The translations under genes and the position numbers were made by a program. Positions 18,541 to 26,780 of a stretch of 64,000 bases of DNA are shown here, piece by piece; positions within the stretch are counted from its first letter, which is position 1, and the number at the start of each line of letters is the position of its first letter. The stretch covers positions 273,239 through 337,238 of the forward strand of contig NZ_SEWW01000003.1 in assembly GCF_011090385.1 (NCBI RefSeq), read 5' to 3'. The DNA comes from Aquirufa beregesia (GTDB lineage: Bacteria > Bacteroidota > Bacteroidia > Cytophagales > Spirosomataceae). Below the pieces are notes generated by a model, which was not told where the DNA came from, made no database searches, and saw only the letters and a list, made by a program, of their open reading frames with translations.

Positions 18541-19536
18541 TTGCCTTTAATTCAATCAGCACCAAGCTATCAGCCACCCTTTTGGTTACCAGAGGGTCAT
18601 ACACAAAGTATGTACACGGCTTTATTTCGAAAAATCCCCCATTTGACTCCACGGAGGGAAAGATTGATTTTAAGCGATCAGGACTTTGTGGATTTGGATT
18701 GGTATGTTGACGCCCCTTTGTCTGATAAACCTTTGCTCATCATTTCTCACGGTTTAGAAGGAAGTAGTCAAGCGCAATACGTGAGAGGACTAGTAAAAAC
18801 CATGATAGCTCAGGGATTCAATGCCTTGGCTTGGAACTTTCGGTCTTGTTCTGGAGTGATGAATAATAAGTTGCGTTTTTATCATAGTGGTGCCACGGAG
18901 GATCTGGAGGAAGTGATTCAAACATGTGTTGACCGTGGGGCTAATTGCATTTATTTGGCCGGTTTTAGTTTGGGTGGGAATCTTACCTTAAAATGGTTAG
19001 GTGAACAAGGGCAAAATCATCCAAATTTGATTCGAAAAGCTGTGGCATTTTCCGTACCTTTGCACCTTTCAAGTAGTAGCCGAAAGTTGGCACGACGAGA
19101 AAATGGACTCTACACTCATCGATTTTTACAAACTCTTCTATCTAAAGCAAAAGAAAAAGCTGTGTTATTTCCCACGGCTGTCGATGTGGCTATTCTGCAA
19201 AGAATCAAAACATTGAGGGAGTTTGATGATGTGATTACGGGTCCATTACACGGTTTTAAAGATGCGGAAGACTATTACGAACAAAATAGTGCGCTGTATT
19301 TTTTAGATAAAATTCAGGTTCCTACTCTGGTAGTGAATGCCCAAAATGATCCATTTTTATCGCCCGAATGCCTACCGGCATCTCTGGCTTCCACTTGGAA
19401 AAATGTCTTTTTGGAATTGCCTACTCAAGGTGGGCATTGTGGATTCTATCCTTCAGATTATCGAGGAACCTTGTGGTCGGAACAACGGGCAATGAATTGG
19501 TTTTTGAATAAAGAAACGATTAATTATGTCGAATAA
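18541..19536 (+). CDS. YheT family alpha/beta hydrolase
   Basis: 331 residues. The only start that keeps the conserved N-terminus (FWLPEGHTQSMYTALF) is a TTG at 18541, 4 bases after the upstream stop. The next ATG lies inside that conserved block. Visible are the oxyanion region ISHGLEGSS, the nucleophile elbow GFSLGGN (Ser), the acid in NAQNDPFL and the His in GGHCGF, so the catalytic triad is complete. The family (COG0429) contains esterases of poorly known substrate. Its end overlaps the start of the SerB-SerA gene by 11 bases, which indicates translational coupling. Confidence 0.87.
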   Translation: MPLIQSAPSYQPPFWLPEGHTQSMYTALFRKIPHLTPRRERLILSDQDFVDLDWYVDAPLSDKPLLIISHGLEGSSQAQYVRGLVKTMIAQGFNALAWNFRSCSGVMNNKLRFYHSGATEDLEEVIQTCVDRGANCIYLAGFSLGGNLTLKWLGEQGQNHPNLIRKAVAFSVPLHLSSSSRKLARRENGLYTHRFLQTLLSKAKEKAVLFPTAVDVAILQRIKTLREFDDVITGPLHGFKDAEDYYEQNSALYFLDKIQVPTLVVNAQNDPFLSPECLPASLASTWKNVFLELPTQGGHCGFYPSDYRGTLWSEQRAMNWFLNKETINYVE

Positions 19537-21436
19537 ACAGTTGGAGCCATTGCACATTGTGATTGATTTTGATAGCACTTTTACCAAAGTAGAAGGGCTA
19601 GATGAGTTGGCGAATATCGCCTTACAAGGAAACTCGAAACAGAAGGAGATTGTCTCCAAGATTCGAGAAATTACGGAAAAAGGGATGACAGGTTCCTATT
19701 CTTTTGCTGATTCATTACGGGATCGTGTGGCGCTTTTGTCGGCCAACCGTAGCCATGTCGATCAATTGATAGCGTTCTTGAAAGGTAAAATTTCCGATTC
19801 TTTCAATCGAAATAAAGAGTTTATCCAAGAGCATGCAGAGCAAATTCTGATTGTTTCTAGCGGTTTTAAGGACTTTATTGTTCCTGTGGTGCAAGAATTA
19901 GGCATCCCAGCAGAAAATGTATTTGCGAATACCTTTAACTACGATGCCGAAGGTAATATCACAGGCTATGATCACGATAATTTATTGTCGAAAGACCGCG
20001 GTAAAGTAAGCCTTTTACAATCCTTGCAATTAGAAGGGGAAGTATATGTTATTGGCGATGGATATACTGATTATGAATTGCGTGAGGCGGGTTTAGCCAA
20101 TAAGTTTTTTGCCTTTACTGAAAACGTATCTCGCAAGGTGGTGGTGGAGAAAGCAGACCACGTAGTACCCTCTTTAGACGAGTTTTTATATATCAATGGA
20201 CTGAGTCGTGCTCAGTCTTATCCTAAATCTAGGATCAAAGTTCTATTGTTGGAAAACGTTCATCCTCATGCTGTTCAAGCATTTAAGAAAGAAGGATTCC
20301 AAGTTGAATTGTTAAAAGGAGCTTTAGATGAGGCCGAATTGATTGAAAAAATCAAAGACGTTTCTATTCTTGGTTTACGTTCTAAAACCAATTTGACAAA
20401 AAAAGTATTAGAACATCCCAATGCCGCTCGTTTAATGTGCGTGGGGGCCTTCTGTATTGGAACCAATCAAATCGATTTAGCTGAATGTGAAAATCGGGGT
20501 ATTGCTGTTTTCAATGCACCTTATTCCAACACGCGTTCTGTAGTGGAATTATCCATAGGATTGATGGTTATGCTCACTCGTAATATCTTCGAGAAGTCGA
20601 CCCGTATGCATGCCGGTGTTTGGGATAAATCTGCTACGAATTCTTACGAGATCCGTGGAAAAAAACTAGGCTTAGTGGGATATGGAAATATTGGAACCCA
20701 AATTTCCGTGATTGCCGAAGCTTTGGGTATGGAAGTGTATTTCTATGATACTGTCGATAAGTTGGCCTTAGGTAATGCCAAAAAATGTGCTAGCCTGAAA
20801 GAGCTGTTAAACTTGGCTGATTTTGTGAGTTTGCACGTGGATGGAAGAAAGGTGAACAGCAACATCATCGGTAAGCAAGAGTTTTCTTGGATGAAAGACA
20901 ATGTGATTTTCTTGAATCTTTCCAGAGGTCATGTCGTAGAAATTCCCGCTTTAGTAGAAGCCATTAAATCGGGTAAAGTTTGGGGAGCTGCGGTCGACGT
21001 ATTTCCGTTTGAGCCAAAGACCAACGATGAAGAATTCATCAATGAGTTGCGAGGATTACCCAATGTCATTTTAACTCCGCATATTGGAGGATCCACCGAA
21101 GAGGCCCAAGCCAATATTGGGGAGTTTGTTCCAGCTAAATTATTGCAGTTTATGAACAATGGTAGTACTTATGGGTCGGTTAACTTCCCTGAACTACAAT
21201 TACCTCCATTGGAAAATGCACATCGACTCTTGCATATCCACCATAATATGCCGGGAATTTTGGCTCAAATAAACAATGTGTTTGCCAAGTATCAGGTAAA
21301 CATCATTGGTCAATACCTGAAAACAACCGAGAAAACAGGGTATGTCATCACGGATGTTGCCAAAGAATATTCCGAAGAAATAGTCAATGAATTGAAATTG
21401 ATTGAGAATACCATTAAGTTTAGAATGCTTTATTAA
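19526..21436 (+). CDS. Fused phosphoserine phosphatase / D-3-phosphoglycerate dehydrogenase
   Basis: 636 residues joining two steps of serine biosynthesis. Residues 1-225 are a HAD phosphatase: DFDST (nucleophile Asp14), the IVSSGFKDF serine motif and GDGYTDYE. After a linker, residues about 230-540 are a D-isomer-specific hydroxyacid dehydrogenase: GLVGYGNIGTQIS for NAD and TPHIGGSTEEAQ with the catalytic His. Residues about 555-636 form an ACT domain (HNMPGILAQINNVFAKYQVN), the usual site of serine feedback in SerA. The polypeptide thus catalyses the first (SerA) and last (SerB) steps, while the middle step is encoded next by a class V aminotransferase. No frameshift or stop separates the two halves. 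Confidence 0.92.
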   Translation: MSNKQLEPLHIVIDFDSTFTKVEGLDELANIALQGNSKQKEIVSKIREITEKGMTGSYSFADSLRDRVALLSANRSHVDQLIAFLKGKISDSFNRNKEFIQEHAEQILIVSSGFKDFIVPVVQELGIPAENVFANTFNYDAEGNITGYDHDNLLSKDRGKVSLLQSLQLEGEVYVIGDGYTDYELREAGLANKFFAFTENVSRKVVVEKADHVVPSLDEFLYINGLSRAQSYPKSRIKVLLLENVHPHAVQAFKKEGFQVELLKGALDEAELIEKIKDVSILGLRSKTNLTKKVLEHPNAARLMCVGAFCIGTNQIDLAECENRGIAVFNAPYSNTRSVVELSIGLMVMLTRNIFEKSTRMHAGVWDKSATNSYEIRGKKLGLVGYGNIGTQISVIAEALGMEVYFYDTVDKLALGNAKKCASLKELLNLADFVSLHVDGRKVNSNIIGKQEFSWMKDNVIFLNLSRGHVVEIPALVEAIKSGKVWGAAVDVFPFEPKTNDEEFINELRGLPNVILTPHIGGSTEEAQANIGEFVPAKLLQFMNNGSTYGSVNFPELQLPPLENAHRLLHIHHNMPGILAQINNVFAKYQVNIIGQYLKTTEKTGYVITDVAKEYSEEIVNELKLIENTIKFRMLY

Positions 21437-21441
21437 TATTT

Positions 21442-22527
21442 ATGATGCAGCCCGTATTTTTTACCCCTGGCCCAGCGGCACTTTATCCTACTGTTCAAGG
21501 ACATTATGAGGAGGCTTTTCGCTTGTCCATCGGTTCCATTTCGCATCGTTCGGCTCAGTTTAGGAAAATTTACCAACATGCCGATGAGCAATTGAGGCAG
21601 TTGTTTAATTTACCTAAGCAAAACAATGCCATCCTTTTTACGGGTTCTGCCACTGAAATTTGGGAACGTATCATCATGAATATGGTGGAGCATGAGTGTT
21701 TTCACTTAGTGAATGGCTCATTTTCTAAAAAGTTTTTTGATTTTGCCCTAGACCTTCATAAATATGCGCATGCGGCTCATAAGCCGTTCGGTGAGGGTTT
21801 CGATGCTTCTGATGTGCAAGTGCCCGAGTACGCTGAACTGATTTGTGCTACGGCTAATGAAACCAGCTCAGGGGTGCAAATGCGCGCTCAAGAAATTCAT
21901 AAACTGAAAAAAGCCAATAAGGATAAGTTCTTAGCGGTGGATATGGTTTCTTCGGCGCCTTATACCAACTTAGATTTTAATATAGTAGATACGGCCTTTT
22001 TCTCTGTTCAAAAAGCCTTTGGCATGCCAGCAGGTTTGGGTGTTTGGATTGCCAATGAAGCCATGCTTGAGAAAGCAGAAAGAATGAAAAAGCACGAAGG
22101 GGTGATTGGTACCTACCATTCATTACCTAGTCTTTGGGAAAATTATAAAAAGTTTGAAACACCAGAGACTCCCAATGTGATGGGAATCTATGTATTAGGT
22201 AAAGTGGCGGAAGATTTTAACCGAATAGGTGTGGACCAAATCCGCAAAGAAACCGACCGCAAAGCGAAGGCACTATATGATTTTGCTAAGAAGTCAGATC
22301 GTTTTGAGGCCTTTGTTGAGAATGAATCCCATCGTTCGCAAACAGTAGTCGTATTGAATTGCCAAGAAGCAGCGGGTAGCGTCATTAAAAAAGTGAAAGA
22401 TGCCTCGGGCATGATTGTGGGATCTGGATATGGCAAAATGAAAGAAACTCAAATAAGAATTGCTAATTTCCCTGCCGTTTCAAGTGAACAGGTGGAGGCA
22501 TTGATACAAACCTTGAACGCTATTTAA
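21442..22527 (+). CDS. Class V aminotransferase, probable phosphoserine aminotransferase
   Basis: 361 residues, PLP fold type I. It starts with FTPGPAALYP, a class V signature, and has the PLP lysine in FFSVQKAFGMPAG (around residue 190) and the preceding AVDMVSSAP aspartate. It lies 5 bases after the fused SerB-SerA gene, so it very likely supplies the middle step, 3-phosphohydroxypyruvate to phosphoserine, completing the pathway in two genes. It is not the canonical SerC by eye, so the assignment rests on position. An alanine-glyoxylate type activity remains possible. Confidence 0.82.
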   Translation: MMQPVFFTPGPAALYPTVQGHYEEAFRLSIGSISHRSAQFRKIYQHADEQLRQLFNLPKQNNAILFTGSATEIWERIIMNMVEHECFHLVNGSFSKKFFDFALDLHKYAHAAHKPFGEGFDASDVQVPEYAELICATANETSSGVQMRAQEIHKLKKANKDKFLAVDMVSSAPYTNLDFNIVDTAFFSVQKAFGMPAGLGVWIANEAMLEKAERMKKHEGVIGTYHSLPSLWENYKKFETPETPNVMGIYVLGKVAEDFNRIGVDQIRKETDRKAKALYDFAKKSDRFEAFVENESHRSQTVVVLNCQEAAGSVIKKVKDASGMIVGSGYGKMKETQIRIANFPAVSSEQVEALIQTLNAI

Positions 22528-22536
22528 TAGAAGAAA

Positions 22537-23529
22537 ATGATTAATCCTGGAAATTCCATCCGTTGGGGGATACTCGCCTGCGGAAAAATCGCGCGCAAAT
22601 TTGCTGATGATTTAGCTTTTGTGACGGATGCCCAACTGACAGCTGTGGCCTCTAGAGATATTCATCGCGCTGAAGAATTCGCTTCTCATTATCCTGGTTC
22701 TACCGCATTTGGCTCTTATGAAGAAATGCTTTCTAGCGGTTTGATCGATGTGGTTTATGTGGCTTCTCCTCATGGTTTACATCATGCTCATACTTTATTG
22801 TGTCTGGAGGCTGGAATACCCGTTTTATGCGAAAAAGCATTTGCAGTGAATGGCCGACAAGTTGCTGAAATGATTCAAAAAGCACAGGAAAAGAACTTGT
22901 TTTTAATGGAGGCATTATGGACAAGGTTTCACCCATCTGTGGCAAAAGTTTTGGACATCATTGAGTCAGGAAAGATTGGTCAAATCCGACATGTAGCAGC
23001 TGATTTTGGATTCAAAGCTGAATACGATGTGGAAAGTCGTTTATTCAACCCCGTATTAACCGGAGGGTCCTTGATGGACATAGGGATCTACCCTTTATTT
23101 ATTGCTAAGTTGTTGTTAGGTCAACCCAAAACCTTGTTGGCCACAGGAACAATGGCCCCCACTGGAGTAGATATGAATTGTTCTATCGCAACGAGCTATG
23201 AAAGCGGCGCAACAGCTACCTTATTTTCAACTTTGGCGGCTCAAACTGACACTACGTGTGCCATTTATGGTAGTCAAGGTAAAATTTTGATGCATTCCCG
23301 TTTTCATGAGACTTTTGGTATTACTTTGACTTTAGAAAATGGAGATGTAGAAGAATTTGAATGTGAACGCAAAGGCTGGGGTTATTCCTATGAGGCAGAA
23401 GCGGTACAAGCAGATTTACGGGCGGGTCAACTAGAAAATAAATGGATGACACATCAGTTTAGTCAAGAGTTAATGGGATTATTAGATGAAATAAGAAAAC
23501 AGATAGGTTTAGTCTATCCAAACGAATAA
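22537..23529 (+). CDS. Gfo/Idh/MocA family oxidoreductase
   Basis: 330 residues. The N-terminal Rossmann fold begins with RWGILACGKIARKFADDL and continues to VYVASPHGLHHAHT. The EKAFAVN stretch corresponds to the EKP/EKA catalytic motif of the family, and GGSLMDIGIYPLF is the conserved substrate-domain motif. These enzymes oxidise or reduce sugars, inositols or their derivatives with NAD(P). The substrate is unknown. It follows the serine genes by 9 bases and precedes an SGNH hydrolase by 2, so it is in the same transcription unit but probably not the same pathway. Confidence 0.88.
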   Translation: MINPGNSIRWGILACGKIARKFADDLAFVTDAQLTAVASRDIHRAEEFASHYPGSTAFGSYEEMLSSGLIDVVYVASPHGLHHAHTLLCLEAGIPVLCEKAFAVNGRQVAEMIQKAQEKNLFLMEALWTRFHPSVAKVLDIIESGKIGQIRHVAADFGFKAEYDVESRLFNPVLTGGSLMDIGIYPLFIAKLLLGQPKTLLATGTMAPTGVDMNCSIATSYESGATATLFSTLAAQTDTTCAIYGSQGKILMHSRFHETFGITLTLENGDVEEFECERKGWGYSYEAEAVQADLRAGQLENKWMTHQFSQELMGLLDEIRKQIGLVYPNE

Positions 23530-23531
23530 GC

Positions 23532-24188
23532 ATGAAAAAACACCTATTGCTCGGCTGCTTGTTACTCATAAGCACCAGCATTTTTGCACAAATCAACAAA
23601 TTTGAAAAAGAAATTAAGGCTTATGAATCGCAAGATTCATTGGCTATGCCAGCCAAGAAACTTCGCTTGTTTTTGGGGAGTTCTAGCTTTAGACTTTGGA
23701 AAAATTTTGACCGAGATATGGCAGCTTATCCTTCCATCAACCGAGGGTTCGGGGGATCTACTTTAGAAGAAGCTTTGTATTATTTTGACCGTATGGTGCT
23801 AAAGTACCAACCTGCCTGGGTGTTTATGTATGAAGGAGATAATGATTTAGCCAAAGGCCAAAGTCCCGAGTTTATCGCTCAGGAGTTTGTGGAGTTTTCT
23901 AAGCGCTTGAAAGAAAAATTGCCTAAAACGAAATTGGTATTTATTGCGGCTAGACCTAGCTTAGCTCGTTTAAGCATGTTGGATAAACAAAAAGAGTTAA
24001 ATACCCGAATTCAACAGATTGTTTCGAAAGAAAAAGGTCGTTTTTATATCGATATGCAAAGCCCCTTTTTTCGTGTTGATGGCAGTTTGATGGATGATAT
24101 ATTTGTTGCGGATCGCTTGCATTTGAATGAAAAGGGATACCAACTATTCGTGAAGCAAATTCATGAATTTATTCAAAAGCATCCCTAA
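23532..24188 (+). CDS. Secreted SGNH/GDSL-type hydrolase
   Basis: 218 residues with an N-terminal signal peptide (MKKHLLLGCLLLISTSIFAQ). The SGNH blocks are present in order: block I FLGSSSFRLW (nucleophile Ser), block II NRGFGGST (Gly), block III EGDNDL (Asn) and block V ADRLHLNEKGY (Asp and His). It probably acts as an esterase or deacetylase on carbohydrate in the periplasm. It starts 2 bases after the Gfo/Idh/MocA gene. Confidence 0.85.
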   Translation: MKKHLLLGCLLLISTSIFAQINKFEKEIKAYESQDSLAMPAKKLRLFLGSSSFRLWKNFDRDMAAYPSINRGFGGSTLEEALYYFDRMVLKYQPAWVFMYEGDNDLAKGQSPEFIAQEFVEFSKRLKEKLPKTKLVFIAARPSLARLSMLDKQKELNTRIQQIVSKEKGRFYIDMQSPFFRVDGSLMDDIFVADRLHLNEKGYQLFVKQIHEFIQKHP

Positions 24189-24199
24189 ATTTTACGTTT

Positions 24200-24946
24200 A
24201 TGGTGAAAGAATATTCAGGAGTGGATTGGTTACCTCATATTTCGGTGGATTGTGTGATTTTCGGATTTCATGAAAACCAGCTGAAAGTGCTTCTTTTGAA
24301 ATTTAAGAATACCGATGTTTGGTCTGTTTCTGGCGGATTTGTGAAAACCAATGAAGACATAGATCAAGCCGCTAGTCGGGTATTGTTTGAAAGAACAGGC
24401 TTAAAAGATATTTATCTGGAACAGTTTTATACTTTCGGAGATGTAAAAAGAAATCAAGATGCCATCCAACAACACGCAAAAATTCAAGAGAAAATCGGCG
24501 AAGCGGGTGTAGATACTTCCTTTCTGTCTGATCGCTACGTTTCCATTGGCTATTATGCCTTGGTCGACTTTTCTAAAGTAAATGTCAATTTGGGTCAAAT
24601 GTCCGATGTGTTTTCCTGGAATGATATTTATGATATTCCTACCATGTTTTTGGATCACCGAGCCATCATAGATAAAGCATTGGAGAGGTTACGCTGGTCT
24701 TTAGATCAAAAACTTTTGGCCTTTAATCTATTGGCGGAGACCTTTACCATGTCCGAATTGCAGCAGGTCTACGAAACCATTTTGGGTAAGAAATTAGTAC
24801 GTACCAATTTCCAAAGAAAGATTTTAAGCATGGATATTTTGGTTAGGCTGGAAAAGCGTTACCTGGGTGGAGCCCATAAAGCACCATATTTATACCGATT
24901 TGATGCTAAGAAAGCAAAAGCCTATCTTTCCGAGGCAGAATATTAA
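24200..24946 (+). CDS. NrtR/AraR-type regulator: degenerate NUDIX domain plus winged helix
   Basis: 248 residues. Residues 1-150 form a NUDIX fold. The NUDIX box reads GGFVKTNEDIDQAASRVLFE followed by RTGL; compared with G-x5-E-x7-REUxEE, the first Glu of REUxEE is Val and the last is Arg, so hydrolase activity is unlikely. Residues 160-248 are a winged-helix domain (TMSELQQVYETILGKKLVRTNFQRKIL). This is the architecture of NrtR family transcription factors, which in Bacteroidota often sense sugar-related ligands or NAD precursors. Its neighbours (oxidoreductase, SGNH hydrolase, and SusCD about 7 kb away) make carbohydrate control plausible. The targets are not known. Confidence 0.82.
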   Translation: MVKEYSGVDWLPHISVDCVIFGFHENQLKVLLLKFKNTDVWSVSGGFVKTNEDIDQAASRVLFERTGLKDIYLEQFYTFGDVKRNQDAIQQHAKIQEKIGEAGVDTSFLSDRYVSIGYYALVDFSKVNVNLGQMSDVFSWNDIYDIPTMFLDHRAIIDKALERLRWSLDQKLLAFNLLAETFTMSELQQVYETILGKKLVRTNFQRKILSMDILVRLEKRYLGGAHKAPYLYRFDAKKAKAYLSEAEY

Positions 24947-24963
24947 TATAGAAGGTTATCTAA

Positions 24964-25905
24964 TTATTTAAATTTGCCATTCCATTGTTCTTGCTCCATC
25001 AGGTTGATGCCATGTTGCGTAGCTTCATCATAGTTTTTTTGTGTGCTATTCATCCAGCGATAGGCGTCTAAAAACCACCATTGCAGCTCGCTTTCATACC
25101 AAAGAGGTCTTAATTTTTGTTGTTTGATTTGGTCTTTGAATTGATTAGCAGCTTGCTGAGTAATCTTAAAATGGGTTGACTCATGATCTAATGCTCTATC
25201 AGGAAGATTCTCTTTTTTCCATGAAAAAGAACGAAGCATATATACTTTTACTTGAATGGGGAGATAGAGAATCCCTCGTTCAATTCGAGGTATAGCATGG
25301 TACTCAAAATTGCTAAAAATTTGCGCAGCAAAACGTGAACCTGGATAAGGCTTAGCCTTAAAGTCGGTCCAATCCAATTTTTTTTGTCCAAAGAATACCG
25401 TGTCCTCATCCACCGACTTAGGAGCATAATCTGGTAAAAATTCCACCCGAACTTCTTGGATTAATTTGGGGTCTTTGTCCCAATTGTTCTTCCACCAAAT
25501 GGCAAATTGTGACTTTAAACTTTGAGAACTTAATTTTGCCATTTCTTCCCAATGACCCGATTTCGTTTTAAATCCTTGGGTTTTAAAATGGCTTTTATAC
25601 GTATATAGTAATTGTGGACCTAAAATAGAATCTCGATCCACATAAATCTCTGCTTGGAATTTGAATGAATCCTTCGACGGGAAGTCGAATGTTTTCAGCT
25701 GAACTTGTAGGTTAAAATCAGCGGCTATTTGATGGCCAAAAAGATGTTTTTGAATATAGGGATGAGCGGTGGGGTTAACTCCGCTTAAGGTCTGAAATTG
25801 ATAAGTAGGGATCTGTCCCAGCAAGCTGAAAGTGGATAAAAAATAAAAAGCACCTAGCCATAGGTGCTTTTTATGGCTTGATTTAGCCCATATTGTGGTA
25901 AACAT
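24964..25905 (-). CDS. Secreted DUF922-type putative zinc protease
   Basis: About 313 residues from the ATG at 25905; in-frame ATGs extend to 25938. The N-terminal region KSSHKKHLWLGAFYFLSTFSLLGQ is a signal peptide. The LDWTDFKAKPYPGSRFAAQ stretch and the ALDHESTHFKITQQAA helix (HExxH) are features of DUF922, a family of predicted secreted Zn-dependent proteases. The function is unproven. The start lies inside the end of yebC (23 bases of overlap), and a perfect 12-base-pair terminator-like hairpin occupies the signal-peptide codons. No other Met allows a start beyond the hairpin without losing the signal peptide. Confidence 0.72.
   Translation of the reverse strand: MFTTIWAKSSHKKHLWLGAFYFLSTFSLLGQIPTYQFQTLSGVNPTAHPYIQKHLFGHQIAADFNLQVQLKTFDFPSKDSFKFQAEIYVDRDSILGPQLLYTYKSHFKTQGFKTKSGHWEEMAKLSSQSLKSQFAIWWKNNWDKDPKLIQEVRVEFLPDYAPKSVDEDTVFFGQKKLDWTDFKAKPYPGSRFAAQIFSNFEYHAIPRIERGILYLPIQVKVYMLRSFSWKKENLPDRALDHESTHFKITQQAANQFKDQIKQQKLRPLWYESELQWWFLDAYRWMNSTQKNYDEATQHGINLMEQEQWNGKFK
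25845..25872 (-). terminator. Terminator hairpin after yebC, inside the next gene's signal-peptide codons
   Basis: AAAAAGCACCTA pairs perfectly with TAGGTGCTTTTT around a 4-base loop, followed on the minus strand by ATTTTTT. It lies 11 bases past the yebC stop. It also falls within the first 25 codons of the DUF922 ORF. Confidence 0.75.
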
Positions 25906-26599
25906 TTTGAACATCATCATCTTCTTCCAGTCGTTCAATTAATTTTTCAACGTCCGCCACTTGTTCATCTGTTAGTTCTTTTGTCTCATTAGGGATACGT
26001 TCAAAATCCGCCCCTACTAATTCATATCCTTTTTCTTCTAGGTATTTTTGAATCGCCCCAAAAGCCGTAAACTCCCCGTAGATATTGATTTGGTTGGTTT
26101 CCGTATCTAAAAATACTTCATCCCCTCCTAAATCAATCAATTCAAATTCCAGCTCTTCCAAATCAATCTCCGGCTTCGAAGCAATCTTGAAGGCAGATTT
26201 GCGGGTAAAGATAAAATCCAACATACCTTGAGTCCCTAAGCTTCCTCCACATTTAGTGAAGGATGAGCGAATATTCGCTACAGTACGGTTGATATTATCG
26301 GTGGTGGTTTCTACTAAAATAGCGATACCATGTAGTGCGTATCCTTCATAAACAATTTCCTTGTAATCCTCCTGATCTTTTGAAATAGCTCTTTTGATGG
26401 CACGCTCCACATTGTCTTTCGGCATATTAACCGCCTTGGCATTCTGAATGATGGCTCTTAGACGGGAGTTTCCTGTAGGATCAGCTCCTCCAGCTTTCAC
26501 AGCAATAACAATGTCTTTACCGATTTTTGTAAACGTTTTGGCCATTTGACCCCAGCGTTTAAACTTTCTTGCCTTTCTAAATTCAAAAGCTCTTCCCAT
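25883..26599 (-). CDS. YebC/PmpR family protein
   Basis: 238 residues, the full family length. It begins MGRAFEFRKARKFKRWGQMAK, then has the family signature GGADPTGNSRLRAIIQNAKAVNMPKDN and the EIVYEGYALHGIAILVET block, with an acidic C-terminus. The family was described as DNA-binding regulators (PmpR) and more recently linked to relief of ribosome stalling (YebC2). I cannot assign this one to a subgroup by eye. It is monocistronic or read through into the overlapping DUF922 gene. Confidence 0.93.
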   Translation of the reverse strand: MGRAFEFRKARKFKRWGQMAKTFTKIGKDIVIAVKAGGADPTGNSRLRAIIQNAKAVNMPKDNVERAIKRAISKDQEDYKEIVYEGYALHGIAILVETTTDNINRTVANIRSSFTKCGGSLGTQGMLDFIFTRKSAFKIASKPEIDLEELEFELIDLGGDEVFLDTETNQINIYGEFTAFGAIQKYLEEKGYELVGADFERIPNETKELTDEQVADVEKLIERLEEDDDVQNVYHNMG

Positions 26600-26780
26600 A
26601 ATTCGTTGCGATAATTAATACTGACTACAAAAATAAAACAAGCAAAAGGATTTTTGTTGATTGGATTAAAAAAACTCGAGAATTATTTCCATGTTCCTGC
26701 GGACATTGCCCTACAAGACCTACCTAGGCTTCCGTTTAATTTGGCTAAATTGCAGCTGATTGATTTACGACAACCATATT

